Positions 15,801 to 25,660 of a DNA stretch of 35,147 bases are shown here, piece by piece; the stretch's first letter is position 1, and each line of letters opens with the position of its first letter. A program made the position numbers and the translations under genes. The DNA is from Deltaproteobacteria bacterium (GTDB lineage Bacteria > Myxococcota > Myxococcia > Myxococcales > 40CM-4-68-19): NCBI GenBank assembly GCA_005879535.1, contig VBKI01000005.1, positions 1 through 35,147 of the forward strand, given 5' to 3'. The notes under the pieces are model-generated. The model was given only the letters and a program-made list of their open reading frames with translations, was not told the origin of the DNA and ran no database searches.

Positions 15801-16211
15801 CTACACCCCGAGAGCGCGCGCCGCTGCGGCGACGTCCGACGGCGCGACCCAGACGATCATGCCGAAGCCGCCCTGGCCCGCCGATCCGTTCGCTGCGCGG
15901 ATGTTGACGCCGGCGTCGGAGAGCTTGCGCAGGCTTTCGGCGGCCGCTCCCGCCCGGTTCGGTCCCTGGACGAAGAACGCCTGCTTCCGCCCGGAGAGCG
16001 TCAGCCCAGCGGTCTTCGCCGCACGCGTCAGGGCATCGGCGTTCTGGGTGACGAGATCGATCTGCGCCTTCCCGTTGCCGGTAGGAAACGCGGTGAAGTT
16101 GAGCAGGTCGATTCCCGCTTCCTTGAGCGCGGCGAGCACCCGCACGCCCTCGCCCGGCTTGTCTGGTACCTCGACGTAGAAGTAGTCCACACGACGGATC
16201 TGGTCTGCCAT
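15801..16211 (-). CDS. ACT-domain protein
   Basis: A 136-residue protein with two ACT-like beta-alpha-beta units: RRVDYFYVEVPDKPGEGVRVLAALKEAGI (residues 6-34) and QAFFVQGPNRAGAAAESLRKLSDAGVNI (about 76-103). ACT domains bind small ligands, usually amino acids, and regulate enzymes; a free-standing pair suggests a ligand sensor. GGGAGA precedes the ATG at 16211. It lies 50 nt upstream of the DUF1015 gene on the same strand and could share its transcript. No enzyme partner is evident in the window. Confidence 0.82.
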   Translation of the reverse strand: MADQIRRVDYFYVEVPDKPGEGVRVLAALKEAGIDLLNFTAFPTGNGKAQIDLVTQNADALTRAAKTAGLTLSGRKQAFFVQGPNRAGAAAESLRKLSDAGVNIRAANGSAGQGGFGMIVWVAPSDVAAAARALGV

Positions 16212-16287
16212 GTTGAACGTCTCCCGGCTCGTTGCGAGCCGGCGGCATGCTAGATCGCCGCGAGCGATCCGTCACGCGATCCAGACG

Positions 16288-16926
16288 TTACGCGCGATCG
16301 TTGCGGTACACGTCGTACGCCGCGGAGTACTCCATGACCCGCGCGACCTCCGAGATGAACTTTTCGTCGTGCCCGGCGCGCCGCAGCAGGTGGAAGCCCA
16401 TCTCCATGCCGGACGTGATTCCTCCGGCGGTGATGATGCGGCCCTGGTCGACGACCCGCGCGCGGGAAATCCTGCACTTCGGCGCGATCTGGGCGAGACG
16501 GTCGATCGGCGTCATCCCTGGAGGTGTCTGCTCCACGCGATCCGGTTCCTTGCGATTCGTCGCCAGCAGCCCGTCGAGCAGGCCCATCTTTCCGTAGACC
16601 CATGAGCCGGTGCAGACGCTGGTCAGCAGCGTCGACTGCGGCAGAGCCCGGACGTACTCGTGGAGGCGTCCATTGTGCAGCTCCTGGCGCGTGCCGTAGC
16701 CGCCCGGGATGAGGAAAGCATCCATCGTTGGCTCGTCGCTGAAGCAGTAGTTCGGATGCACGGTGAAACCGGCCTGCGCCTGCACCGGGCGCATTGCGTC
16801 AGCGATCAGGAATGCTTCCAGCTCCGGATTGAATCGCCGCGCCACCGAGAAGACGCCATGCGGAGCGGCGAAATCGACGATTTCCACATCCTTGAATACG
16901 TAGATCCCGAGACGGAACGGCGGCAT
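16288..16926 (-). CDS. DJ-1/PfpI family protein, isonitrile hydratase-like
   Basis: This 212-residue protein has the DJ-1/PfpI fold. Its nucleophilic elbow is LLTSVCTGSWVYGKMGLLDG with Cys105; AFLIPGGYGTR and the early VEIVDFAAPHGVF (acidic residue near 18) are also conserved. The length and CTGS context match isonitrile hydratases and the amidase-like domains of GlxA-type regulators, but no AraC DNA-binding domain follows. ATG at 16926 is preceded by CGGAGG. The exact substrate cannot be read from the sequence; isonitrile hydratase is a family guess. Confidence 0.85.
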   Translation of the reverse strand: MPPFRLGIYVFKDVEIVDFAAPHGVFSVARRFNPELEAFLIADAMRPVQAQAGFTVHPNYCFSDEPTMDAFLIPGGYGTRQELHNGRLHEYVRALPQSTLLTSVCTGSWVYGKMGLLDGLLATNRKEPDRVEQTPPGMTPIDRLAQIAPKCRISRARVVDQGRIITAGGITSGMEMGFHLLRRAGHDEKFISEVARVMEYSAAYDVYRNDRA

Positions 16927-16978
16927 GGAGCACCTCCGACGGCAGCCTAGCGCACATCATTAGGTGCGTGGGCTGCCC

Positions 16979-18142
16979 TCAAAACGCCGGGAGGCCGGTG
17001 AGGGCGCGGCCGATCGAGAGCGTGTGGATCTGATCGGTGCCCTCGTACGTGAACGTCGACTCCAGATTGGCCGCGTGGCGCATGATGTGGAAATCGCCGG
17101 CGACGCCGTTCGCTCCGAGCAACGCGCGGGAGCGCCGGGCGGCGTCGAGCGCGATGCGGCAGTTGTTCCGCTTGAGGAGGCTGGTCTGCACCGGGTGGAG
17201 CTTTCCCTGCTCCTTGAGCCGGGCGTAGTGGAGCGACAGCAGAGAGGCCTTGACGACCTCGGACGCGATGTCGGCCAGCTCCGCCTGCACCAGCTGCTTG
17301 GAGGCGACGGGGACCCCGAACTGCCTGCGCTCGCGCGTATAGGCGATGGCCTGTTCGAGACACGCGCGCGCGGCGCCCAGGACGCCGAAGGCAACGCCGA
17401 AGCGGGCATTGTCGAGACAGGAGAGCGGCGCCTTCAGCCCCTCCGCCTTCGGGAGCCGCGAGCCTTCGCCGACCTTGACCTCGTCGAGGTAGAGCGCGCC
17501 GGTGACGCTGGCGCGCATGCTGAGCTTGTGGGGAATGTCGCCGGAGGCAAAACCTCCGCGGTCGCGCTCGACGACGAAGCCGGCAATGCCGTCGGGGCCG
17601 CGAGCCCAGACGATGGCCAGATGGGCGATCTGCGCGTTGGTGATCCAGAGCTTGCGCCCGGAGATGGACCAGCCCTCCTCCGTGCGCACCGCGCGCGAGT
17701 CCATCGCGCCGGGATCGCTGCCGTGCTCCGGCTCGGTGAGGCCGAAGCAGCCGATCACCTTTCCGGCGGCCATCTCCGGCAGCCACTTCTCCTTCTGCGC
17801 CTCGGACCCGTAGCGCCAGATGGCGTACATCGCGAGGCTGGTCTGCACGGAGACGAAGGAGCGCAAGCCGGAGTCGCACGCCTCCAGCTCGTGGCAAGCG
17901 AGCCCGTACGCCGTGCTCCCCATGCCCGCGCACCCATAGCCCTCGAGGTTGGCGCCGAGCAGTCCGAGCTTCGCCAGCTCCGGGATGAGCTCGGTGCCGA
18001 AGCGGCCCGCCTCGTAATCCTCGACGATGCGCGGCATGCACCGGTCCTTGACGAACCGGCGCACGCTGCTTCGCACCATCTTTTCGTCTTCGTGGAGGAG
18101 CGGGTCCCAGGCGATCAACTGCTCGACGTCCATCGTGTCCAT
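16979..18142 (-). CDS. Acyl-CoA dehydrogenase, glutaryl-CoA dehydrogenase-like
   Basis: A 387-residue FAD-dependent acyl-CoA dehydrogenase. CFGLTEPEHGSDPGAM and WSISGRKLWITNAQIAHL are the FAD/substrate blocks, and ARRQFGVPVASKQLVQ-type text marks the C-terminal helical domain. The catalytic base is the Glu in TYEGTDQIHTLSIGRALTG, at the position used by glutaryl-CoA dehydrogenase; RSFVSVQTSLAMYAIWRYGSE is also typical of that subgroup. It would oxidise glutaryl-CoA to crotonyl-CoA in lysine/tryptophan breakdown, though electron-acceptor genes are absent here. The start at 18142 (ATG) could instead be the ATG three codons downstream. Confidence 0.88.
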   Translation of the reverse strand: MDTMDVEQLIAWDPLLHEDEKMVRSSVRRFVKDRCMPRIVEDYEAGRFGTELIPELAKLGLLGANLEGYGCAGMGSTAYGLACHELEACDSGLRSFVSVQTSLAMYAIWRYGSEAQKEKWLPEMAAGKVIGCFGLTEPEHGSDPGAMDSRAVRTEEGWSISGRKLWITNAQIAHLAIVWARGPDGIAGFVVERDRGGFASGDIPHKLSMRASVTGALYLDEVKVGEGSRLPKAEGLKAPLSCLDNARFGVAFGVLGAARACLEQAIAYTRERRQFGVPVASKQLVQAELADIASEVVKASLLSLHYARLKEQGKLHPVQTSLLKRNNCRIALDAARRSRALLGANGVAGDFHIMRHAANLESTFTYEGTDQIHTLSIGRALTGLPAF

Positions 18143-18214
18143 GCGTGACCCCGCTGCGCGAGCGCGCCGCTTCGCGAGCTTTCGCAGAGCATCTACCGCA
18201 TCCGCGGGCGCGCG

Positions 18215-20050
18215 TCAGGCCTGTTCGACCGCGCGACTCCCTGCCGCGTGGAGTTGCTGGAGCAGCTCCCGATGCTCGGCGGCGAACGCGGCGCCGCGGG
18301 CGCGCATGGCGGTCGCCAGCGCGGCGGGCAGGTCGAGCGCGGCTCCCTTCGCTGCCGCACCCCGATAGGCTGCGGCGAAATCGGGCGGCACCCGCAGCGA
18401 CCAGTTCTCGGGGCTCACGGTCCCAGGGCGGTTGTAGACCTCCCGCAAGCCGAGCAAGTCGGTGAAGAAGACCATCACGTTGCGCGCGGGGCCGACGAAG
18501 AGGTCGGCGAGCTGTGCGCGCGCGAGCGCCTGCGGAGATGCCGCCATCTGCGCGATCCACCGCGGCCGCGTGCCGACATCGGGCACCAGGCGTGAGGCGA
18601 GATAGGCCGCGCGCTGTTCCGACATGCCCGATACCGCCCACCGCTCCGCGACACGCCAGATGGACTCGGTATCGTGCGTCCCGACCATGATCCAGTCCTG
18701 CGGTCGCGCGTTTTCCGCGCGGTAGACGTCGCGGGGATCGCTCAATACGGACTTCTGCGTGACACGGAAGCGGCCGAGCCCGTGCCGCTCCAGTACGCGC
18801 CGCACCGGATACGGCTGCGTGCTCAGCACCTCCGCGATGATCTCGTCGGTGCCGCGGCCGCGCGCCGCCGCCATGTCGACCAGCGCGTCGAACAGCATGG
18901 CGTACTGCTCGACTTGTGCCGGCGAGAGCACGCGAACCCTGCCGTCGGCGTACGGTAGCTCGGAAGCGTCGATCTGCTCCTGCCGCGCGATTGCCCATTG
19001 CGCCAGGTCCACCCTCTCCGGCGAGGAAAAAAGGCGCGCCCCGCCCTTCACCGCCACCAGAGGATCGGCGGCGTCCGCGGCGTACACCCAGGGATCGATC
19101 CATCCGTGCGGATGATCGACACGCAGGCCGTCGAACTCGTCGAGGACCTTGCCGACCCTTCCTGCGACGAACGCGATCGCGGGGCCCGCGGCTGATCGCG
19201 TTCCGTACAGCCGAGGATCGAGAACACCATAGCCCCAGGGCTGACCCTCGGGCGTGGTCCGGCTCGGTGGCGCGCCCATGCGCAGCGTGTCCAGGAGCAG
19301 AGCGCGATGGCTCCAAAGATCCCGATGCGAGATCCCGATCTGCAGGTCGCCGAACAGAAGAAGCCCGAGCTGATGAGCTTCGGTCCGGAACGCTTCGTGC
19401 TGCTCATGAGCAAGCAGCTGGCCGAAGCGGTAGAAGGCGATTTCGTTCGCCCCCTGCGCCCGCAACTCCTGGCCGTGCGCCCCCGCGAATTCCCGGGAGA
19501 ACAGCGATCGATCAGGCTCGGGCCACCGGCGCCAATCCGGTTCGCCGTGCAGCGCCTCGAGCACCGCGTAGAGCTCGGCACGCTCCAGCCAGGCGCGGTT
19601 GCGTTCCGTGAATCGACGCACACGCTCCTGTACGGCCCGATCGCCGCGCGCCCGCAGCCATGCCGCCGCGAGCAGCCTCCGTGCCGACTCGTGCGCATCC
19701 GCGTGCGCCGCCCGCGAGAGCGCGTCCGCCGGCCGCAGCCCGACGACGGCGCCGAGCTCCTCCTCCGTGAGCAACCCCTGTTCCACCAGCGGCGTCACAG
19801 CGATGGAGAGCGTGTTCCGGCTGAAGAGCGTCGCGTCGTACGGCGAGGGATCGTGCGGCGCCGTCTCTCCCTGCGGCCCGAGCTGGAGGCCGTGGAATCC
19901 GAGCTCGGCGGCGAAACGGAGAAAAGCGCGGCCCCCGCGCGAGAGCGGCGCCCCACGGCCGATGTCGTCGCGCGGATCGCCTGGGAACGCGAGGTCGTGA
20001 ACCGAAAGCAGCAGCCGGCGGACCCCGAGCGCCCGCAGCGCCTCGCGCAC
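18215..20050 (-). CDS. malQ: 4-alpha-glucanotransferase (GH77 amylomaltase)
   Basis: A roughly 611-residue GH77 enzyme that disproportionates alpha-1,4-glucans. The catalytic Asp lies in FDGLRVDHPHGWIDPW (the family RxDH motif), the acid/base Glu in TDEIIAEVLST and the third acidic residue in MVGTHDTES. GLLLFGDLQIGISHRDLW is another conserved block. GTG at 20050 is used; CTG at 20071, overlapping the glgB stop (CTGA), is an alternative and is closer to GGAGAAGG. It is the last gene of the glgE-mak-glgB-malQ operon and would trim or rearrange the maltooligosaccharides handled by its neighbours. Confidence 0.9.
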   Translation of the reverse strand: MREALRALGVRRLLLSVHDLAFPGDPRDDIGRGAPLSRGGRAFLRFAAELGFHGLQLGPQGETAPHDPSPYDATLFSRNTLSIAVTPLVEQGLLTEEELGAVVGLRPADALSRAAHADAHESARRLLAAAWLRARGDRAVQERVRRFTERNRAWLERAELYAVLEALHGEPDWRRWPEPDRSLFSREFAGAHGQELRAQGANEIAFYRFGQLLAHEQHEAFRTEAHQLGLLLFGDLQIGISHRDLWSHRALLLDTLRMGAPPSRTTPEGQPWGYGVLDPRLYGTRSAAGPAIAFVAGRVGKVLDEFDGLRVDHPHGWIDPWVYAADAADPLVAVKGGARLFSSPERVDLAQWAIARQEQIDASELPYADGRVRVLSPAQVEQYAMLFDALVDMAAARGRGTDEIIAEVLSTQPYPVRRVLERHGLGRFRVTQKSVLSDPRDVYRAENARPQDWIMVGTHDTESIWRVAERWAVSGMSEQRAAYLASRLVPDVGTRPRWIAQMAASPQALARAQLADLFVGPARNVMVFFTDLLGLREVYNRPGTVSPENWSLRVPPDFAAAYRGAAAKGAALDLPAALATAMRARGAAFAAEHRELLQQLHAAGSRAVEQA

Positions 20051-20067
20051 GAGCTCGCGCAGCGCGT

Positions 20068-22281
20068 TCAGCCCTTCTCCGCGACGGGGACGAGCCACAC
20101 GGTGCCGAGCGGGGGCAACGTGAGGAGCGCCGACTGCGGCTGGGCGTCCCAAGGCACTTCCTCGACTGCAATGCGCTCGGGATTGCCCACGCCGGAGCCT
20201 CCATAGGCGGGCGCGTCGGAGTTGACGAGCTCGCGGTAACCGCCGGTCTGCGGCATCGCCAGACGATACTCGTGCCGCGGCACCGGGGACAGGTTGGCGA
20301 CGCAGACCATGTGCCGGGAGCGGTCTTCCGACCAGCGCACGAACGCGAACACGTTGGCGTCCACCGCGTTGGCCTGCAGCCACTGAAACCCGCGGCCGTC
20401 ACCGTCGAGCTCGTACAGCGCCGGCTCGTCGCCCAGCGCCCGGTTGAGATCGCGGATCAGCGCCGACACTCCCGCGTGCATTCCCGACTCGAGCAGGTGC
20501 CAGTCGAGGCTGGCGTCGTGGTTCCACTCCGCGCGCTGCGCGAACTCGCCGCCCATGAAGAGCAGCTTCTTGCCCGGGTGCGCCCACATCCACCCGTAGA
20601 GCGCGCGCAGGTTGGCGAACTTCTGCCATTCGTCGCCGGACATCCTCCCCAGGAGCGACCCCTTCCCGTGCACGACTTCGTCGTGCGACAGCGGAAGGAA
20701 GAAGTTCTCGCTGAAGATGTACATGAGCCCGAAGGTCAGGTTGTTGTGGTGCCACTTCCGATGCACCGGATCCGTGGCGAAATAGTGGAGGGTGTCGTGC
20801 ATCCAGCCGAGGCTCCATTTGTAATGGAACGAGAGCCCACCCTCCTGTGCCCGGTGGGTCACCTTGGGAAAAGCAGTGGACTCCTCGGCGATCATCACCG
20901 CTCCGGGATGCAGGTCGCGGACGCGCTCGTTCACTTCCTTGAGAAATGCGATCGCCTCCTCGTTCTCGCGGCCGCCCGAACGGTTCGGAATCCACTCCCC
21001 TTCCCGGCGCGAGTAGTCGCGGTAGAGCATGCTCGCCACCGCGTCCACGCGCAGGCCGTCGACGTGGTACTGGTCCAGCCAGAACAGCGCGCTGGCGAGG
21101 AGGAAGTTCCGCACTTCATTGCGGCCGTAGTTGAAGACCAGCGTCCCCCAGTCGGGATGAGCGCCTAGCCGCGGATCCTCATGCTCGTAGAGCGCGGTGC
21201 CGTCGAACCGCGCGAGTGCGTGCGCGTCGGTCGGGAAATGCGCGGGCACCCAGTCGAGGATCACTCCGATGCCACGCTGGTGCAGCTCGTCGACGAACGC
21301 CTTGAACTCGTCGGGATGACCATGCCGTGCGGTGGGGGCGAAGTATCCGGTGACCTGGTATCCCCACGATCCTCCGAACGGGTGCTCGGCGACGGGAAGC
21401 AACTCGACATGTGTGAATCCCATCTCGCCGACGTAATCGGCGAGATGACGTGCCGCCTCCTTCCAGGTGAACGGACGGTTGCCTTCCTCGATCACGCGGC
21501 GCCACGAGCTGAGGTGCACCTCGTACACGGTCATCGGCCGGCGGATTGGATCCTGCGTCCCCCGGCGCTCCATCCACTGCTCGTCGCCCCACAGATAACG
21601 GTCGAGCTGGTGGATGACGGAAGCCGTCGCCGGCGGCACTTCGGTGCGGAAGGCGTACGGATCGGCTTTCAGCAAGTGCGCCCGGCCGTCGCCGGGGCGG
21701 ATCTCGTACTTGTAGCGCGCACCCCCTCCGACGTCCGGAACGAACAGCTCCCAGACCCCCGTCGAGCCGATGCGGCGCATCTGGTGGAGCCGCCCGTCCC
21801 AGGAGTTGAAGTCGCCGACCACAGATACCGAGCGCGCCGTCGGTGCCCAGACCGCGAACGACGTCCCGAACACTCCCTGGGAATGGCGGGGATGCGCCCC
21901 CAGGCGCTCCCAGATGCGCTCGTGGCGGCCTTCCGCGACCAGGTAAGAATCGAGCTCGCCGAAAGTGGGGAGGAAGCTGTATGGATCGCGCAGGGTGAAG
22001 CTCGCGCCGCCGCGATACTCGATCTTCAACAGGTAGCCGAAGACGTCCTTGCGGCCGTTCAGGCGGGCTTCGAACACGCCGCCTTTCCGATGGCGCGCCG
22101 GCACTTCGCCACCGAAGTCGGGCAGGATGGTGACGCGCTCCGCGTCCGGACGAAACGCCCGGATGACGACCCCGTCGCCGTCGGGATGGATCCCGAGCAC
22201 CGCATGCGGATCCGGATGCCGCAGCTCCACCAGGCGCTCGATTTCCAGGTCCACTTTCGCCAGGTCCGTCGGTCGTCTCAC
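20068..22281 (-). CDS. glgB: 1,4-alpha-glucan branching enzyme
   Basis: A 737-residue GH13 branching enzyme that makes alpha-1,6 branches in glycogen-like glucan. An N-terminal CBM48-containing region (HPDPHAVLGIHPDG; AVWAPTARSVSVVGDFNSWD near residue 130) precedes the catalytic barrel: the nucleophile Asp in GLRVDAVASMLYRDYSR, the acid/base Glu in VMIAEESTAFP and the third Asp in LPLSHDEVVHGKGSL. A C-terminal beta domain follows. GTG at 22281 is chosen because AGGAGGAA lies 5 nt upstream and its GTGA overlaps the stop of the maltokinase gene, a coupled start. Confidence 0.97.
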   Translation of the reverse strand: MRRPTDLAKVDLEIERLVELRHPDPHAVLGIHPDGDGVVIRAFRPDAERVTILPDFGGEVPARHRKGGVFEARLNGRKDVFGYLLKIEYRGGASFTLRDPYSFLPTFGELDSYLVAEGRHERIWERLGAHPRHSQGVFGTSFAVWAPTARSVSVVGDFNSWDGRLHQMRRIGSTGVWELFVPDVGGGARYKYEIRPGDGRAHLLKADPYAFRTEVPPATASVIHQLDRYLWGDEQWMERRGTQDPIRRPMTVYEVHLSSWRRVIEEGNRPFTWKEAARHLADYVGEMGFTHVELLPVAEHPFGGSWGYQVTGYFAPTARHGHPDEFKAFVDELHQRGIGVILDWVPAHFPTDAHALARFDGTALYEHEDPRLGAHPDWGTLVFNYGRNEVRNFLLASALFWLDQYHVDGLRVDAVASMLYRDYSRREGEWIPNRSGGRENEEAIAFLKEVNERVRDLHPGAVMIAEESTAFPKVTHRAQEGGLSFHYKWSLGWMHDTLHYFATDPVHRKWHHNNLTFGLMYIFSENFFLPLSHDEVVHGKGSLLGRMSGDEWQKFANLRALYGWMWAHPGKKLLFMGGEFAQRAEWNHDASLDWHLLESGMHAGVSALIRDLNRALGDEPALYELDGDGRGFQWLQANAVDANVFAFVRWSEDRSRHMVCVANLSPVPRHEYRLAMPQTGGYRELVNSDAPAYGGSGVGNPERIAVEEVPWDAQPQSALLTLPPLGTVWLVPVAEKG

Positions 22282-23576
22282 GCTTCCTCCTGCTGCAGGT
22301 CGCGCGCAGGAATCCCGACCCAATCGGGCCGGTGGCCGACCTCATACCGCAACTCGTAGAGCAGCTTCTCCAGCTCGAGCGAGGCGAGGAGGACCTTCGC
22401 CGTCCTCTCGTCATCCGGGAGCAGATGTTGCGCCCGCGACCGGTACCCCGCAAGGAATGCCTCGCGCGCAGGTCCCCGGCGATCGCCAGGAGACGCTCCG
22501 CGCTTTTCCGCCGCCGCCGCCGCATAGGCGAAAGAGCGGAGCATCCCGGCGACGTCCTTGTACGGGCAGTGCTTCTCGCGCCGTTCCGGCAGCGTCCGCG
22601 CCGGCTCGCCCTCGAAATCGAAGATCAGCCATTGCCCGCCGGAGCGCAGCACTTGCCCGAGGTGGAGATCGCCGTGCTGCCGCAGCCGCAGTCCGGCGGG
22701 GTGCGCGGTGGCGAGCCGCTCGATCCGCGCCCGCAGCGCATCCTTTCGAGACTGCAGATCCGGCACGATCGATCCGGCGACCCGCACGGTCCGATCGAGC
22801 TCCGACAGGAGTCCGAGGGTCCAGCGCTCCAGGTCCTGGCGACGAATGGGTTCCGGCGCGAACGCCGCCTCGTCCGGCGCCGCGAGCGCGCTGTGCAGCT
22901 CGCCGACGCGTGCGCCGAGCTCGCGGATCTCCCCGAGCAACGCCACCGGCGGGACGGCCTCCTTCGTGAACGCATCGACGACGTACGACCAGCCATCGGT
23001 CTCGACGCGGACGAAGCGGTGCGCGACAGCCACCGTGGCCTCCACGATGCCTTCGAGCGAGAGCGCGCCCAGCAGCGCCGGCGTGGAGCGAAAGCCCCGC
23101 CGCGCCAGCAGCGCACCGATCTCCAGCTCCGGGCTCTTTCCTTGATCGAGCTTGCGGATCAACTTGAGGATGACGGCATCGCCGAATACGAGCGAAGTGT
23201 TGCTCTGCTCCGCCGAGAGCCTGCGCACAGTGGGCCGCTCGGGCAACGAAGACAGGGGCGAGTCTGGTCCGTCGAACCGCTCCCCACGGAGCGCGCCACC
23301 GCGCGTCCGAATCGCACGGCGTCCGCGGAGGATCGCGAGAATGGCGAGGCAGGCCTGCTCATCGAGCGCCTCCTCGAGCGGAGCATCGTCCGGTTTCAGG
23401 GGCAGCAGGTACCGTTCCGCGGGACGCTCGCCGTCATAGCGCACCTCGATGGTCACGACGTGCAGGCCGTCGAGGCCGGCCTCGTCGACGACGCGCACCG
23501 CGGCGATCGGCGTGCCCTTGCCGCCGAACCAGCGTTGTCGCCGCAGCCAGTCCGGCAAGGCATCGAGATCCAGCAT
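22278..23576 (-). CDS. mak: Maltokinase (Mak/Pep2)
   Basis: A 432-residue kinase of the aminoglycoside-phosphotransferase-like fold that makes maltose 1-phosphate, the GlgE substrate, from maltose and ATP. LPDWLRRQRWFGGKG is the typical N-terminus; RLRQHGDLHLGQVL (catalytic loop, near residue 310) and WLIFDFEGEPARTLPERR (metal-binding DFE) are the kinase motifs, followed by PYKDVAGMLRSFAYAA. It is a stand-alone enzyme, not fused to trehalose synthase; no treS is in the window. It begins 8 nt after the glgE stop, and its own stop overlaps glgB. Confidence 0.93.
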   Translation of the reverse strand: MLDLDALPDWLRRQRWFGGKGTPIAAVRVVDEAGLDGLHVVTIEVRYDGERPAERYLLPLKPDDAPLEEALDEQACLAILAILRGRRAIRTRGGALRGERFDGPDSPLSSLPERPTVRRLSAEQSNTSLVFGDAVILKLIRKLDQGKSPELEIGALLARRGFRSTPALLGALSLEGIVEATVAVAHRFVRVETDGWSYVVDAFTKEAVPPVALLGEIRELGARVGELHSALAAPDEAAFAPEPIRRQDLERWTLGLLSELDRTVRVAGSIVPDLQSRKDALRARIERLATAHPAGLRLRQHGDLHLGQVLRSGGQWLIFDFEGEPARTLPERREKHCPYKDVAGMLRSFAYAAAAAEKRGASPGDRRGPAREAFLAGYRSRAQHLLPDDERTAKVLLASLELEKLLYELRYEVGHRPDWVGIPARDLQQEEA

Positions 23577-23584
23577 CCCTGCTC

Positions 23585-25518
23585 CTAGAAGTAGTAATCG
23601 AAGCCCTGTTCCGAGCGGCGGAAGCGCAGGACGGACCAAAGCGCAGCAGGCTTCTCCGGCGTCAGCTGCACGACCGCGCTGGCGCCCTGCCACAGCGCCC
23701 GCTCGCCGGAGAGGACGTCATGCACCTGGTACGTCTCGTCCTCCGGGATGCCCAGGCGGTCGAGGGGAAGCTCGAGGATTGCCTCCTGCGCCGCGTACGG
23801 ATCCAGGCTCACCGCGACGAGCACCAGGCTGGATCGGTCGGGCGTTGCCTTCGAGTAGAAGAGCACGCGCTCGTTGTTGGCGCGGTGGAACTGGAGATTG
23901 CGATACGACTGGAGCGCGGGAATCTCGCGCCGCGCGCGGTTGAGCGCCGAGATCCACGCCTTGATGTTGCCCGGGCGTTCGAGGTCCCAGTTGACGATCT
24001 GGTACTTCTCCGAATCGGCGTACTCCTCCTTCCCTGGAAGGGCGCGGTTCTCGCAGAGCTCGTATCCGCTGTAGATGCCCCAGCTCGAGCTGAGCGTCGC
24101 GGCCAGCGCCGCGCGCAGCATGAATGCAGGGCGCCCGCCCTGCTGCAAGTGCTCGGGAAGGATGTCCGGCGTGTTCGGCCAGAGATTGCCGATCATATAG
24201 TCCGCCGGGCGGCCCTGGGTCAGCTCCGTCAGGTACTCCTCCAGCTCGTGCTTGAAGTTGCGCCAGGTGAAGTACGTGTACGACTGGTTGAAGCCGGCCT
24301 TGGCGAGCGCCTTCATCACCTTGGGCCGGGTGAACGCCTCCGCGAGAAAGATCACCTCGGGGTGGCGCGCATGGACCTCCCCGATCACCCATTCCCAGAA
24401 GGGCAGCGGCTTCGTGTGCGGATTGTCGACGCGGAAGATCCGCACGCCCTGGGCAATCCAGTGCATGAACACGGAGCGCAATTCGGCCCAGAGGGCTTCA
24501 CGCGCCGGACTCATCCAGTCGAAGTTGACGATTGGAACCACTCCGGGTGCTCGCGGATGTAGGGATGGTCGGGCGAGCACTGGAAAGCGATGTCGAGAGC
24601 CACCTCCAGTCCAAGATCCTTCGCGGAGGCGACGAAGCGGCGGAAGTCCTCGAGCGTGCCGAGCTGCGGATGGATCGCCTTGTGTCCGCCTTCGGGACCG
24701 CCGATGGCCCACGGGCTGCCGACGTCGTCGGACGCCGCGGTCAGCGCGTTGTTCTTTCCCTTGCGCGCGGTCCGGCCGATGGGGTGGATCGGTGGCAGGT
24801 AGACGACGTCGAACCCGAGCTCGCCGGCGTATGACAACCATCGCTCCGCGTCGCGAAACGTTCCGTGGCGCTTCGGATCTCCGGACGTCGAGCGGGGGAA
24901 AAATTCGTACCAGGAGCTGAACACGGCGCGCTTGCGCTCTGCGAAGATGCGCAGCTCCCGGTCGAGCCGGGTGGCGACTACCCGATCCGCGTGCCGCGAC
25001 GCGGCCGCGACCAGACCGGGATCGAAGGCGGCCGAAAGCGTCGCCGGCGACTGGCCCGCGAGCAATGCTTTCTGTCCGTGGCGAAGTCTCTCCGCATCGG
25101 CGCGGACGCCGGCAGCTTCGGCGCGGGTTGCGGCGCCGTCGAGGAGGGCGGAGCCCTCGAGCAGCTCGGAGGAAACGTCGCGGCCGACGTCCACCTTGCG
25201 CTTCAGCTCGTGGACCCAGGTGCGAAACGAGTCCGGCCAGGCCTCGATGCTGAACGCGTACAGGCCGTGCCCCGTGAGCGGCAGGTCTGCCTCCCAGACG
25301 TCGTTGCCGACAAACCGCATGGGCTCCTCGCGGGCTTCCGTCGCCTGCGGAGTGAGCTGGCGCCAGCGGACCACGGCGGCGAGGTCCTCGTGGCCCTCCT
25401 TGAAGATGTCGGCCGTGATGCGCACCGGTTCGCCCGCGACGCGCTTCACCGGAAACCGGCCGCCGTCGAGCTGCGGCTGGACGTTCTCGATGATGGTGCT
25501 GCCCCTGCGCTCGGGCAT
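23585..25518 (-). pseudogene. glgE: Alpha-1,4-glucan:maltose-1-phosphate maltosyltransferase, frameshifted by internal deletion
   Basis: Frame one (25518 to about 24535, 328 codons) carries the N-terminal beta domain and first half of the GH13_3 barrel (GFDVVYLPPIHPIGRTARKG; QCSPDHPYIREHPEWF) and then hits a stop at 24511. A second frame from about 24533 to 23585 has the rest: the nucleophile in FRVDNPHTKPLPFWEW, the acid/base in FLAEAFTRPKVM, NTPDILPEHL, and the C-terminal domain. Intact GlgE has about 20 residues (consensus like RPDGTIKYAENPPKKYxD) at the join; they are missing, with a change of frame. Together the parts give about 643 of an expected roughly 663 residues. AGGAGGAA precedes the ATG. 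Intact GlgE extends alpha-glucan with maltosyl units. Unless this is an assembly error, the product is nonfunctional. Confidence 0.82.
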
Positions 25519-25660
25519 TGCTTCCTCCTGCTCCCGTGGGCTCGCCAGGGGCGTCGAACTCCGGGCCCGGGCAGGAGCACCGGTGATCGGTCATCTCCCG
25601 GTCCCCAGCGCCACTGATGGGCATTCCGTCTGTCGGAAACAAGGCGTGGTCGCGCGGCCC

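Noticed and set aside
18151-18186. Imperfect hairpin between malQ and the acyl-CoA dehydrogenase gene as a terminator
   Set aside because: The arms (CTGCG/CGCAG plus partial pairs) are imperfect and no T-tract follows on the minus strand.
16947-19316. A 789-codon minus-strand open frame over the acyl-CoA dehydrogenase and malQ
   Set aside because: Same strand but wrong frame of two well-supported genes; no recognisable motif.
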